64,000 bases of DNA from Bacteroidales bacterium (GTDB lineage Bacteria > Bacteroidota > Bacteroidia > Bacteroidales > F082), in NCBI GenBank assembly GCA_023229245.1, contig JALNZU010000003.1, positions 62,001 through 126,000 of the forward strand, written 5' to 3'. Both the position numbers and the translations under genes were made by a program. Below the pieces are notes generated by a model, which did no database searches, was not told the origin of the DNA, and was given only the letters and a program-made list of their open reading frames with translations. The stretch's first letter is position 1. The number at the start of each line of letters is the position of its first letter. This document shows positions 1-9,463 of this stretch, piece by piece.

Positions 1-999
1 GAAGCTGAGACAGGATTTAATATGGGACGTTTGCTCTCACTCATGTCATTGAATACGGTGGAGGTACCCGGTTCTACCATCAACCGGTATTGTGCCTCAG
101 GATTAGAATCTATTGCTATCGCCTCGGCTAAGATTTCAGCCGGGATAGCCGATGTGATCCTTGCTGGTGGTGCCGAGACCATGTCGATGATCTCTATGGG
201 AGGATGGCGTCAGGTACCAAATCCCGAAACAGCCCGAAAATTTCCAAAATGGTATCTGAGTATGGGACTTACATCCGAGATGGTAGCCAAAGAATTCAAT
301 ATCAGCAGGGAAGATCAGGACAGGTTCGCATTAAAATCCATGCAACGCGCAATAGCTGCACAAGATACGGGTAAATTCAAAGAAGAAATCGTCCCGATCA
401 AGATCAGTGAAAAATATGTACTGAACGACAAGCTTGAAATCAAAGAATACGAATTTGATCAGGACGAAGGCCCTCGCAGAGACACTGATTTTGAAACCTT
501 GTCAAAACTCAAACCTGCTTTTGCTGCCAATGGGTTTTCAACAGCAGGCAACTCATCACAGATGTCGGATGGGGCTGCATTTGTACTGGTAGTCTCCGAG
601 AAAGCTTTAAAAGAGTATCAGCTCACCCCTATTGCCCGTTTGGTTGATTATCAGGTTGCCGGAGTAGAACCTTATAAAATGGGCATAGGACCTATAGAAG
701 CCATACCTAAAGTAATCAGACACAGTGGGATACCTTTATCAGATATTGATCTGATCGAGCTGAACGAAGCGTTTGCTTCGCAAACACTGGCAGTGATACG
801 AGCCTTGGAATTAGACCCTGAAAAAGTTAACGTCAACGGAGGAGCTATCGCATTAGGTCATCCGTTAGGAGCTACAGGCTCAAAACTAACTGTCCAGATA
901 CTAAACGAACTGAAACGCCGTAAACAAAAATATGGCATGGTAACTATGTGTATAGGCACAGGACAAGGTGCCGCAGGTATATTTGAAATATTACAGTAA
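1..999 (+). CDS. fadA: acetyl-CoA C-acyltransferase (thiolase), 5-prime end cut off by the window
   Basis: Last step of beta-oxidation: thiolytic cleavage of 3-ketoacyl-CoA to acetyl-CoA and a shortened acyl-CoA. The reading frame is open from base 1, and the residues before the Met at base 22 (EAETGFN) match the thiolase family, so the true start lies upstream. The nucleophilic Cys is in NRYCASG (codon at base 91). The GHPLGATG motif (His codon at 859) and the second active-site Cys in CIGTGQGAA (codon at 949) are intact. An acyl-CoA dehydrogenase follows 29 bp downstream on the same strand, which suggests one operon. A degradative FadA-like role is inferred from this context. The sequence alone does not exclude a biosynthetic acetyl-CoA acetyltransferase. 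Confidence 0.93.
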   Translation, partial: EAETGFNMGRLLSLMSLNTVEVPGSTINRYCASGLESIAIASAKISAGIADVILAGGAETMSMISMGGWRQVPNPETARKFPKWYLSMGLTSEMVAKEFNISREDQDRFALKSMQRAIAAQDTGKFKEEIVPIKISEKYVLNDKLEIKEYEFDQDEGPRRDTDFETLSKLKPAFAANGFSTAGNSSQMSDGAAFVLVVSEKALKEYQLTPIARLVDYQVAGVEPYKMGIGPIEAIPKVIRHSGIPLSDIDLIELNEAFASQTLAVIRALELDPEKVNVNGGAIALGHPLGATGSKLTVQILNELKRRKQKYGMVTMCIGTGQGAAGIFEILQ

Positions 1000-1028
1000 A
1001 TACGATAACCATTTAAAAACATCACATT

Positions 1029-2813
1029 ATGTCAGAAAAAACTATGCTAAAAGGAGGCGAATTCCTGATCAAAGAAACCCATGCAGCCGATATTTTCATC
1101 CCTGAAGAGTTCAGCGAAGAACAACGGATGATGGCGCAAAGCTGCCGTGAATTTACCGAAACACGTGTCATCCCGCAAATGGAACAGTTAGAACAACATG
1201 ATCGGCAATTGCTTTCGAAACTATTGAAAGAAGCCGGAGAGTTAGGACTGTTAGCTATTGCGCTACCGGAAGAATATACCGGATTCGGACAAAATTTTGT
1301 TACCTCTATGCTTACCACCGAAGAAATGGGTAAGGGCTATAGCTTTGCGGTAGCCTTTGCAGCCCATACCGGAATAGGCACACTCCCCATATTGTATTAT
1401 GGCGATGAGGCACAAAAACAAAAATATCTGCCTTTACTTGCTTCAGGTGAATATATAGGAGCCTATTGCCTTACTGAAGCCGATGCCGGATCAGACGCCA
1501 ATGCCGGCAAGACAAAAGCTGTTCTTAATGAACAAGGTACCCATTACATACTCAACGGAGTGAAGATTTGGATCACTAATGGTGGTGTGGCTGACCTGCT
1601 GATAGTATTTGCACGTATTGATGACGATAAGAATCTGAGTGCATTCATAGTAGAAACCAATTCACCAGGGCTAACAATAGGGCCCGAGGAGGAAAAAATG
1701 GGTATCAAAGGCTCATCTACCGTGCAGGTTTACTTTGAAGACGTAGCTGTACCAGCAGAAAATCTTCTTGGCAAACGCAATGATGGATTTAAAATCGCTC
1801 TGAACATACTGAATTTAGGTCGTATCAAGCTTTCTGGAGCTACCGTAGGAGGTGCAAAAGGTGTGATTGGTTATGCCACTACCTATGCCAAAGAACGTAA
1901 ACAATTCGGAAAAGCTATAGCAGATTTCGGCGCCATACAACATAAATTAGCAGAAATGGCCATACAGATCTATGCCTCCGAATCGCTTACCTATAGAGCC
2001 AGTCAAAACATTGAGGATGCTACCCTAGCCTTAACAGCAAATGGCATGGACAAAGGAGTAGCATCAGTGGAAGCCATGCGTCAATATGCTATCGAAGCCT
2101 CTATAGGAAAAGTATTTGGCTCTGAAGTATTAGATTTTGTAGTTGATGAAGGAGTGCAGATTTATGGCGGGATGGGCTACTCAGCCGAAACACCAGTAGA
2201 ACGAGCCTATCGCGATTCAAGGATCAACAGAATATTTGAAGGTACCAACGAAATAAATCGAATGGTGATAGTAGGCGAACTCCTTAAAAGAGCGATGAAA
2301 GGCGAGATAGACCTCTTAGGGCCTGCAATGGAAGTAGCAAAAGAACTGATGAGCATACCCGATTTCGGCTCAATGACCATTGATTATTTTGAAGAAAAGA
2401 AAAAAATGATCCGCAACTTCAAAAAAACTATACTAATGGTCGCTGGTGCAGCCGTACAACAGTTTACTGATGCATTTGCCGAAGAGCAAGAGATCATACT
2501 TCATCTGGCCGATATGACAATCCAAACTTATGCAGCCGAATCATTGATACTTCGAATTGAGAAACAGGTAAATGGTTTACAGACAGGTAAGCTGGAACTA
2601 CTCAAAGACATAGCCGATGTCTTTTTCTATGATGCAGCCTACCTCATTCAAAAACATGGTACTGATGCTGTGAATGCATTTGCATCATCCGACGAACAAC
2701 AGGCTATGTTGATGGGAATGAGACGATTCACCAAGACATCACCTATTAATACAGTAGCGGCACGACGCCGTATAGCTGCCGCTATTATAGCTGAAAACGG
2801 ATACTGTTTTTAA
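1029..2813 (+). CDS. acyl-CoA dehydrogenase, VLCAD/ACAD9-like long form
   Basis: FAD-dependent alpha,beta-dehydrogenation of acyl-CoA, passing electrons to ETF. At 594 residues it is longer than the usual ~380 because a C-terminal extension of about 180 residues follows the catalytic core, as in VLCAD/ACAD9-type enzymes. Visible signatures are TEADAGSDA and WITNGG in the middle domain, KERKQFGKAI, and FEGTNEINR with the canonical catalytic Glu at residue 404. A KRAMKGEI segment after the core resembles the VLCAD linker. It lies between the thiolase and a thioesterase/ligase pair, so a long-chain fatty acid substrate is likely, although chain length cannot be read from sequence. The start is the ATG 29 bp after the thiolase stop. 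Confidence 0.93.
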   Translation: MSEKTMLKGGEFLIKETHAADIFIPEEFSEEQRMMAQSCREFTETRVIPQMEQLEQHDRQLLSKLLKEAGELGLLAIALPEEYTGFGQNFVTSMLTTEEMGKGYSFAVAFAAHTGIGTLPILYYGDEAQKQKYLPLLASGEYIGAYCLTEADAGSDANAGKTKAVLNEQGTHYILNGVKIWITNGGVADLLIVFARIDDDKNLSAFIVETNSPGLTIGPEEEKMGIKGSSTVQVYFEDVAVPAENLLGKRNDGFKIALNILNLGRIKLSGATVGGAKGVIGYATTYAKERKQFGKAIADFGAIQHKLAEMAIQIYASESLTYRASQNIEDATLALTANGMDKGVASVEAMRQYAIEASIGKVFGSEVLDFVVDEGVQIYGGMGYSAETPVERAYRDSRINRIFEGTNEINRMVIVGELLKRAMKGEIDLLGPAMEVAKELMSIPDFGSMTIDYFEEKKKMIRNFKKTILMVAGAAVQQFTDAFAEEQEIILHLADMTIQTYAAESLILRIEKQVNGLQTGKLELLKDIADVFFYDAAYLIQKHGTDAVNAFASSDEQQAMLMGMRRFTKTSPINTVAARRRIAAAIIAENGYCF

Positions 2814-2998
2814 CACGAAAAAGTCAGAAAGATAGCTTTAAAAAAAGATGAATATTTTTGACCTAAGTAAGTAGGGTAAAAAAAAGATTGAAGATGATCG
2901 TTTAATCAGATTTTTTTCTACTATCTTTACCCTAAACAGTTGATTTGATTGTTATTCTATTAACATCTCAACATTTAACATCCTGTAAAATCTGTTTT

Positions 2999-3523
2999 AT
3001 GGTTACGCAAGTCAGCAGTAAGTTGTCCGACACTTCCCAGCTTCGCAAGTCATTAGGTAATCCCTGGCAGTTTCGCTTTTACCTGCTTAGCCGTTTGCCT
3101 CTTGCATTTTTTGCCGGATTGCGTATCGAAAGATTTGACGAGAACATATCAGAGGTATCCGTACCTTACAGATATAGCACAAAAAATCCGTTTAAGTCAA
3201 TCTATTTTGCTGCTTTAGCTATGGCTGCTGAGCTTTCCTCCGGCATACAGGCTTTGGATGCAGTTCAAAGAGCACCCAAATCAATATCTATGTTAGTCAA
3301 AGACATGAAAGCCGATTTCACAAAAAAAGCCCGTAGCCGTATTTACTTTAAAAGCAAAGAAGCAAAACGGTTTAATCAGGCTGTGGAAGCATGCCTTCAA
3401 CAAAATGAAGGACAAACCGTGACCGTCCATACATCAGGATATGATCAATCAGGTCAAAAGGTTGCTACTTTTTGGTTTACCTGGACTTTTAAACAAAAAC
3501 AATACCCATCCAAAAACAATTGA
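2999..3523 (+). CDS. DUF4442 / PaaI-like hotdog-fold putative thioesterase
   Basis: Small hotdog-fold protein of 174 residues resembling the DUF4442 family, which is thought to act on acyl-CoA thioesters; the activity is unproven. Family-like segments are WQFRFYLLSRLPLAFFAGLR near the N-terminus and NPFKSIYFAALAMAAELSSG in the central helix. I chose the ATG at 2999; an in-frame TTG at 2945 would add 18 residues that look like leader rather than protein. It ends 3 bp before the acyl-CoA ligase start, so the two are probably co-translated. A promoter-like TAtcTTTa lies at 2923-2930, so transcription may restart here after the thiolase-dehydrogenase pair. Confidence 0.8.
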   Translation: MVTQVSSKLSDTSQLRKSLGNPWQFRFYLLSRLPLAFFAGLRIERFDENISEVSVPYRYSTKNPFKSIYFAALAMAAELSSGIQALDAVQRAPKSISMLVKDMKADFTKKARSRIYFKSKEAKRFNQAVEACLQQNEGQTVTVHTSGYDQSGQKVATFWFTWTFKQKQYPSKNN

Positions 3524-3526
3524 AAA

Positions 3527-5347
3527 ATGGAAATACTACGTACTTTCGACATTGTGAGCAGAATGCTCAGTGAGTTCCCAAAAGAAGATGCTCTTGCCGT
3601 AAAACGCAATGGGAATTGGGACAAATTCTCAACTGCCGACTATCGTCAACTAGTTGATAACTTTGGTTATGGACTGCTTAAATTAGGCATCAGTAAAGGC
3701 GATAAAATATTCACTATCTCCAACAACCGTCCAGAATGGAATATCATGGATATGGGAATGAGTCAGATAGGCGCAGTACATGTACCGGTTTACCCGAACA
3801 ATAGCGATGAGGAATACTCACATATATTAGCCCATTCTGATGCGCGTTTTGTGATCGTATCATCTCAGCTTTTCTTTGACAGAATTAAACCGCTGGCCGA
3901 CAAAACTCCAAATATTGAGAAAATATTTACCATTGATACTGTTCAAGGAGCTGCAAACATCAATGAGATTTTTGAGCTGGGCGCTCAAAACCAGGACCAA
4001 AAAAAGCTTGAAGAGATTAAAGCGACCATATCAGGTGATGATTTAGTATCTATCATATACACCTCCGGTACTACAGGAGTTCCTAAAGGAGTGATGCTGA
4101 GCCATACTAATTTTCTTTCCAATGTGAAAGCCAGCACACATCTGCTACCGGTTGACCATACCGGAAAATTTCTCAGCTTTCTGCCCCTGTGCCACGTATT
4201 TGAAAGAATGGTCAATTACCTTTTACAATATCAGGGAGTATCGGTCTATTATGCAGAAAGCATTGATACCATAGGCGATAATTTACGAGAAGTAAGCCCC
4301 GACGGCTTTGCTTCCGTTCCGCGCGTGATAGAAAAACTGTATGACAAGCTTTTACTAACAGGGAGAGGACTAAAAGGTATTAAAAAAGGAATATTCTTCT
4401 GGGCTGTAAATATTGGCCTTAGATATGAACTGAACAGAGCTAACGGAGCTTTTTATGAGTTTAAACGCAAGATAGCCGATAAGTTAGTTTACAGTAAATG
4501 GCGTGAAGCTTTGGGAAACAATATCAAGGTTGTCGTATCGGGTGGCGCAGCGCTACAGCCCCGCCTTGCACGAGTCTTTAATTGTGCAGGAGTTAAAATA
4601 CAGGAAGGATACGGCCTTACCGAAACATCACCCGTCATTGCAGTGAATCACGCCGATTATCCGGATATGCGCTTTGGTACCGTAGGACCGGTATTAGATA
4701 ATGTTGAAGTGAAAATAGCTGATGATGGCGAGATAGTGATGAGAGGCCCCAGCCTGATGATGGGATACTACAAAGACCCCGAGCGCACAGCAGAAGTGAT
4801 TGACAGCGAAGGATGGTTCCATACAGGCGATATAGGTGAGCTGCAAGACAGACGTATTCTGAAAATAACCGACCGAAAGAAAGAGATATTCAAACTTTCA
4901 ACAGGAAAATATGTGGCTCCACAAGTAATCGAAAACATTTTCAAAGAATCGCAATTCATCGAACAAATCATGGTGGTAGGCGCTGGTGAAAAATTTACCG
5001 CTGCCATCATAGGACCTTCTTTCCATTTCCTCAACGGATGGGCATTCCTCAACAAGGTCAAGTATCGCGACAGCAAAGAGCTGATCAAGCATCCACGTGT
5101 AATTGAACGATATAAACAAGAGATAGACCGTATAAACGAGAACCTTAACCCGCATGAACAGATCAAACAGTTTGAGCTCACATGTACCGAATGGACGCCC
5201 GAATCGGGTGAACTATCGCCTACATTGAAGCTTCGCCGTAACATTATCAAGGCTAAATATAAGGTACTGTTCGACAGGATATACGGCTATACAGAGCAAG
5301 ATGGCCACCTGCAGGAGCCTATCCCCAATCCCGAATTTGAAGGATAA
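3527..5347 (+). CDS. fadD: long-chain acyl-CoA synthetase (AMP-forming)
   Basis: Activates free fatty acids to acyl-CoA through an acyl-AMP intermediate. It belongs to the adenylate-forming ANL superfamily and, at 606 residues, has the length of Bacteroidota long-chain ligases. The P-loop TSGTTGVPKG is at about residues 179-188. The A5-type motif GYGLTETSP is near residues 361-369. The hinge region GWFHTGDIGEL and ITDRKKEIFKLSTGKYVAP mark the C-terminal domain. The N-terminal motif NRPEWN is also typical of long-chain ligases. It starts 3 bp after the thioesterase stop. Neighbouring beta-oxidation genes support a catabolic role, though recycling of fatty acids into lipids is also possible. 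Confidence 0.93.
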   Translation: MEILRTFDIVSRMLSEFPKEDALAVKRNGNWDKFSTADYRQLVDNFGYGLLKLGISKGDKIFTISNNRPEWNIMDMGMSQIGAVHVPVYPNNSDEEYSHILAHSDARFVIVSSQLFFDRIKPLADKTPNIEKIFTIDTVQGAANINEIFELGAQNQDQKKLEEIKATISGDDLVSIIYTSGTTGVPKGVMLSHTNFLSNVKASTHLLPVDHTGKFLSFLPLCHVFERMVNYLLQYQGVSVYYAESIDTIGDNLREVSPDGFASVPRVIEKLYDKLLLTGRGLKGIKKGIFFWAVNIGLRYELNRANGAFYEFKRKIADKLVYSKWREALGNNIKVVVSGGAALQPRLARVFNCAGVKIQEGYGLTETSPVIAVNHADYPDMRFGTVGPVLDNVEVKIADDGEIVMRGPSLMMGYYKDPERTAEVIDSEGWFHTGDIGELQDRRILKITDRKKEIFKLSTGKYVAPQVIENIFKESQFIEQIMVVGAGEKFTAAIIGPSFHFLNGWAFLNKVKYRDSKELIKHPRVIERYKQEIDRINENLNPHEQIKQFELTCTEWTPESGELSPTLKLRRNIIKAKYKVLFDRIYGYTEQDGHLQEPIPNPEFEG

Positions 5348-5379
5348 ATTATTTCTTACGTAATTTGCAGAAAAATCTG

Positions 5380-6375
5380 ATGGCACTACACAATATGAAT
5401 ACTCAGGAACACAGCCTGTTTTTCAAACAAAACAGGCTGTGTAATCTGTTGGATATTCAGATACCCGTCATTCAGGCAGGTATGATATGGTGCAGCGGAT
5501 GGAAATTAGCAGCAGCCGTCAGTAATACCGGTGGGTTAGGAATCATAGGAGCCGGCTCTATGTATCCCGATGTGCTTAAAACACATATAGCACACATCAA
5601 GCAGGCTACTACTAAACCGTATGGCGTCAATCTACCTCTTTTTTACCCCGATATTGACGCACATATAGAAACCATCATCCATGAAAAAGTCCCTATCGTG
5701 ATTACTTCGGCCGGCAACCCGACTCTATATACCCAAAAATTCAAGAAGCACGATATCAAGGTGATGCATGTGATCGCAAATCGAAAATTCGCTTTAAAAG
5801 CTCTTGAAGCCGGTGTGGATGCTTTGATAGCCGAAGGAGTGGAAGCGGGCGGCCATAATGGGTTTGAAGAGACAACTACCTTGACTCTTATCCCTCTCAT
5901 ACGCCAAATTACTGATATACCGTTGATTGCTGCCGGGGGAATAGCTACCGGCAGTCAGATGCTGGCTGCAATAGCTATGGGAGCTGATGGTGTACAAATG
6001 GGAACCGCATTTGTGACGGCCGAAGAATCATCGGCACACGACAACTTCAAGCAAATGATCATCAACTCTGCCGAAGGCGATACCGAACTACGGCTGAAAA
6101 AACTCATACCAGTACGACTGCTGAAAAACCATTTCTACGAATTAGTCAGACAGGCAGAAGAAAATGCAGCCAGTGTCGAAGAGCTGAAAGCGTTGTTAGG
6201 CCGCGGAAGAGCAAAAAAAGGAATGTTTGAAGGCGATTTAATAGAAGGGGAGCTGGAAATAGGACAAGCAGCCGCTCTAATCAACGAAATAAAACCTGCT
6301 TCAATCATTATCCATCAACTGATAAATGAATACATAAAAAGCTATCAGAATTTGATTCAACAACATACTAACTAA
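5380..6375 (+). CDS. FabK / nitronate monooxygenase-like flavoprotein
   Basis: FMN-binding TIM-barrel protein of the NMO/FabK/2-nitropropane dioxygenase superfamily. Visible signatures are PVIQAGMIWCSGWKLAAAVS at the N-terminus, NTGGLGIIGAG, EGVEAGGHNG, PLIAAGGIATG and MGADGVQMGTAF. The EAGGHNG His is the residue associated with nitronate oxidation in NMOs. Family members are variously nitronate monooxygenases or enoyl-ACP reductases, and sequence does not settle which. Within a beta-oxidation cluster it could handle an unusual acyl substrate; this is inference. The start is uncertain: a TTG at 5365, ATG at 5380 (chosen, A-rich upstream) and ATG at 5395 are all in frame. Confidence 0.82.
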   Translation: MALHNMNTQEHSLFFKQNRLCNLLDIQIPVIQAGMIWCSGWKLAAAVSNTGGLGIIGAGSMYPDVLKTHIAHIKQATTKPYGVNLPLFYPDIDAHIETIIHEKVPIVITSAGNPTLYTQKFKKHDIKVMHVIANRKFALKALEAGVDALIAEGVEAGGHNGFEETTTLTLIPLIRQITDIPLIAAGGIATGSQMLAAIAMGADGVQMGTAFVTAEESSAHDNFKQMIINSAEGDTELRLKKLIPVRLLKNHFYELVRQAEENAASVEELKALLGRGRAKKGMFEGDLIEGELEIGQAAALINEIKPASIIIHQLINEYIKSYQNLIQQHTN

Positions 6376-6413
6376 GTTTTTGTGATAACATATTATGACT
6401 AAAAATAACTCTT

Positions 6414-7553
6414 ATGAATTTTGAACTAACCGAAGAACAGCTGATGATTCAGCAAGCAGCACGCGATTATGCCCAACGTGAACTTATACAGGATGTATTG
6501 GAACGCGATGCCAATGCCACATTCCCTGCCAAACATGTCAAAGCCTTAGCCGAGCTCGGTTTTATGGGTATGATGGTCGATCCTAAATACAATGGTGGTG
6601 GCATGGATACAATTTCATATGTGTTGGCAATGGAAGAACTTAGCAAGATAGATGCCTCCATGAGTGTGATCGTATCAGTAAATAATTCCTTGGTATGCTA
6701 TGGCCTTGACAAATATGGAGACGAATTTCAAAAGGAAAATTTTCTCAAGCCATTAGCAAGCGGCGAGAAGATAGGTGCTTTCCTGCTTTCTGAACCTGAA
6801 GCCGGATCGGATGCTACCAGCCAACGTACTATAGCAGAAGACAAAGGCGATCACTATTTGGTGAACGGTACCAAGAACTGGATCACTAATGCAAATAGCG
6901 CTTCAACATATATACTTATTGCTCAAACCGATCCTGCCAAGAAACACAAAGGGATCACTGCTTTTGTGCTTGATAAAAACAGTCCGGGTATCAGTCTTGG
7001 CCCCCACGAAGATAAGATGGGCATGCGTAGCAGCGACACCCACTCGGTGATGTTTACCGACGTAAAAGTACCCAAAGAAAACCGCATTGGGGAAGAAGGA
7101 TTTGGGTTTACATTTGCCATGAAAATTTTAGAAGGTGGTCGTATCGGCATCGCAGCTCAGGCGCTTGGATTAGCTTCGGGTGCGTTGGAAAGGGCTGTTG
7201 CATATGCAAAAGAGCGTAAAGCATTTGGAACAGCTATCGCCAACCATCAGGCTATTGCATTCAAGCTGTCGGATATGGCTGTCAAAGTAGAAAATGCCAG
7301 AAATCTTTGCCTGAAGGCTGCCTGGCTGAAAGATAAAGGAGAAGCCTTTGGAGTTGCCAGCGCAATGGCTAAGCAGTATGCGGCTGATATTGCTATGGAA
7401 GTTACGACAGAAGCAGTTCAGATACATGGAGGTTATGGATATGTCAAAGAATATCATGTGGAACGCCTGATGCGCGAAGCCAAGCTAACTCAAATATATG
7501 AAGGCACATCCGAAATACAGAAAATCGTTATCAGCCGTAGCTTGTTGAGGTAA
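6414..7553 (+). CDS. bcd: short-chain (butyryl-type) acyl-CoA dehydrogenase
   Basis: 379-residue ACAD of ordinary size that oxidises a short- or medium-chain acyl-CoA to the enoyl-CoA using FAD and ETF. Motifs are LSEPEAGSDA, KNWITNA in the substrate/FAD loop, KERKAFGTAI, IHGGYGYVKEYHVERLMREA and IYEGTSEIQK, with catalytic Glu363 at the canonical position. Immediately downstream are etfB and etfA, the usual partners. The bcd-etfB-etfA order is also typical of butyrate-cycle operons, so this enzyme could work in reverse as butyryl-CoA dehydrogenase. The flanking ligase, thioesterase and long-chain dehydrogenase favour oxidation. Gene symbol is by similarity only. Confidence 0.9.
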   Translation: MNFELTEEQLMIQQAARDYAQRELIQDVLERDANATFPAKHVKALAELGFMGMMVDPKYNGGGMDTISYVLAMEELSKIDASMSVIVSVNNSLVCYGLDKYGDEFQKENFLKPLASGEKIGAFLLSEPEAGSDATSQRTIAEDKGDHYLVNGTKNWITNANSASTYILIAQTDPAKKHKGITAFVLDKNSPGISLGPHEDKMGMRSSDTHSVMFTDVKVPKENRIGEEGFGFTFAMKILEGGRIGIAAQALGLASGALERAVAYAKERKAFGTAIANHQAIAFKLSDMAVKVENARNLCLKAAWLKDKGEAFGVASAMAKQYAADIAMEVTTEAVQIHGGYGYVKEYHVERLMREAKLTQIYEGTSEIQKIVISRSLLR

Positions 7554-7612
7554 CACACACAAGTAAGGCATCAGATCGAACTAAACAAATTGATTCACAC
7601 AAAATATAAGCT

Positions 7613-8356
7613 ATGAAAATACTTGTTTTGATCGGGAATGTACCCGATACCACCACAAAAATTAAGTTCAATGCCGATCAGACCGGTATTGACACAGCCG
7701 GAGTTCAATGGATCATCAATCCATGGGATGAGTTTGCCCTTACACGTGCCATGGAACTCAAAGAAGCATATGCCGGTGCTATTTCGTCTGTAGTAGTAGC
7801 TAATGTCGGCTCTTCTCAAACCGAGCCAACGCTTCGCAAGGCATTGGCCGTAGGTGCCGACAAAGCGATCCGCATTGATGCAGAAGCTAAAGATGCCTTC
7901 TTTGTAGCTACTCAATTGGCACAAATAGCCGGAGAGTACGAACTGATATTAGCCGGTATAGAAGCTTCCGACTATAACGGATCAGCCGTTGGCGGTATGC
8001 TGGCAGAATTGTTGGACCGTAGTTCGGTATCTGCGGTAACAGGCCTTGACCTGAAAGATGACAAGCTGTTAGTAACCCGTGAGATTGATGGCGGCAATCA
8101 ACACCTGCTATGTACCACTCCACTACTTGCTATAGTACAGAAAGGTATTGCCAAAGAAGTTCGCATACCAGCTATGCGAGGCATCATGATGGCACGTACC
8201 AAACCTTTGGAAGTGATAGCCCCAGTCGAAAGCTCATATGCAACCTCTATACAAAAATTAGAGCTGCCACCAACGAAAGCAGCCTGTAAAATGGTAGCCG
8301 AAGACAATGTAAAAGAATTGGTACGCTTGCTAAAAGAAGAAGCCAAAGTATTATAA
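7613..8356 (+). CDS. etfB: electron transfer flavoprotein subunit beta
   Basis: Small subunit of the ETF heterodimer, which carries electrons from acyl-CoA dehydrogenases to the respiratory chain or another acceptor. It shows the N-terminal start KILVLIGNVPDTTTKI, the adenine-nucleotide-fold segment ILAGIEASDYNGSAVGGMLA and a C-terminal region reading RIPAMRGIMMARTKPLEVI, all typical of EtfB. Length (247 residues) is normal. It sits 59 bp after the acyl-CoA dehydrogenase and 19 bp before etfA. I see no sign of fusion to a bifurcating partner. Whether this ETF is bifurcating cannot be judged without structural alignment of the two subunits. Confidence 0.95.
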   Translation: MKILVLIGNVPDTTTKIKFNADQTGIDTAGVQWIINPWDEFALTRAMELKEAYAGAISSVVVANVGSSQTEPTLRKALAVGADKAIRIDAEAKDAFFVATQLAQIAGEYELILAGIEASDYNGSAVGGMLAELLDRSSVSAVTGLDLKDDKLLVTREIDGGNQHLLCTTPLLAIVQKGIAKEVRIPAMRGIMMARTKPLEVIAPVESSYATSIQKLELPPTKAACKMVAEDNVKELVRLLKEEAKVL

Positions 8357-8375
8357 ACTCTACAAATCTAAGATC

Positions 8376-9347
8376 ATGTCAATACTTATATATACAGAAA
8401 ACTGGGATGGGAAATTCAAAAAAGTAAGTTTTGAACTTGCCTCTTATGCCGCCGCATTAGCCGAACAAACCGGAAAACAAGCCATAGCCGTATCCTTAGG
8501 AGAGGTCGAAAACAGCGAATTAGAAAAATTAGGTCAATATGGTATTGGAAAGATAGTAACAGCACAGGATAAACGATTTGCTACCCTTGATAACAAAGCT
8601 ATCACCAAAGCTATCGCTGCTGCTGCCAAACAGGTACAAGCCGAAGTAATCATCTTGTCGCACGACAACCTGGGGAAAGCAATTGCACCACGTTTGGCAA
8701 TACGTTGCAATGCCGGATTAGTTACCGCAGTTACCGGACTACCCGAAAGCCTGAATCCTTTCATTGTACATAAAAATGTGTTTACCGGGAAAGCAATCGC
8801 ACATATCAAAATCGAGAAAGAGGTAAAAGTGCTGACATTAGCCTATAACTCATTCGGATTAAATGAAAAGCATAGTTCTGTAGAAATCACTAGCTTCGAT
8901 CCTGATTTGACCGATAGTGACTTTTCTATGGAGGTGTTGGATACTACCAAAGTAACGGGTAAGGTGTTACTGAATGAGGCAGATATAGTCGTTTCAGGCG
9001 GCCGTGGAATGAAATCAGCCGACAATTGGTATCTCATTGAAGAGTTGGCTGAAGAATTAGGAGCGGCTACTGCTTGCTCTCGTCCTGTCTCCGACGAAGG
9101 CTGGCGACCCCATGATGAGCATGTAGGTCAGACCGGAAAAATTATTTCGCCCAACTTATATTTTGCTTTTGGAATTTCTGGAGCTATTCAACATCTTGGA
9201 GGTGTGAGCTCGTCAAAAGTAATAGTAGCAGTAAACAAAGACCCTGAAGCACCTATTTTTGAAGCAGCCGATTACGGTATAACAGGTGATGCCCTAAAGG
9301 TGCTCCCCGAACTGATACAAGCTGTAAAAGACACTAAAAATCAGTAA
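8376..9347 (+). CDS. etfA: electron transfer flavoprotein subunit alpha
   Basis: Large, FAD-binding subunit of ETF, 323 residues. The C-terminal FAD domain is clear: VSGGRGMKSADNW, SRPVSDEGWRPHDEHVGQTG, SPNLYFAFGISGAIQHLGG and IVAVNKDPEAPIFEAADYG, including the conserved Arg, Ser and His that contact the flavin. It is the last gene of the acyl-CoA block and is followed by a strong hairpin terminator at 9409-9444. Translation is probably coupled to etfB upstream. Confidence 0.96.
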   Translation: MSILIYTENWDGKFKKVSFELASYAAALAEQTGKQAIAVSLGEVENSELEKLGQYGIGKIVTAQDKRFATLDNKAITKAIAAAAKQVQAEVIILSHDNLGKAIAPRLAIRCNAGLVTAVTGLPESLNPFIVHKNVFTGKAIAHIKIEKEVKVLTLAYNSFGLNEKHSSVEITSFDPDLTDSDFSMEVLDTTKVTGKVLLNEADIVVSGGRGMKSADNWYLIEELAEELGAATACSRPVSDEGWRPHDEHVGQTGKIISPNLYFAFGISGAIQHLGGVSSSKVIVAVNKDPEAPIFEAADYGITGDALKVLPELIQAVKDTKNQ

Positions 9348-9408
9348 ATACGTGATCGCTTTTAAAACAGCTATGCAATAGTCTAACCCTATAACTCACC
9401 ACATATGC

Positions 9409-9444
9409 AAAATGCCGGGACCTGATGGCCTCGGCATTTTTTTT
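9409..9444 (+). terminator. intrinsic terminator after etfA
   Basis: A perfect nine-base stem, AAAATGCCG (9409-9417) with CGGCATTTT (9432-9440), has a 14-base loop and runs into eight consecutive T on the plus strand. It lies between the stops of etfA (+) and the convergent lipoprotein gene (-). Confidence 0.88.
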
Positions 9445-9463
9445 GATACCCAAGACAGTATTT

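Noticed and set aside
2873..2934. Inverted repeat AGGGTAAA / TTTACCCT between the long acyl-CoA dehydrogenase and the thioesterase
   Set aside because: The 8 bp arms are 46 bases apart and there is no T-run after the second arm, so it is not a convincing terminator or operator.
4768..5250. 160-codon minus-strand ORF
   Set aside because: Antisense to the conserved C-terminal half of the acyl-CoA ligase; no independent features.
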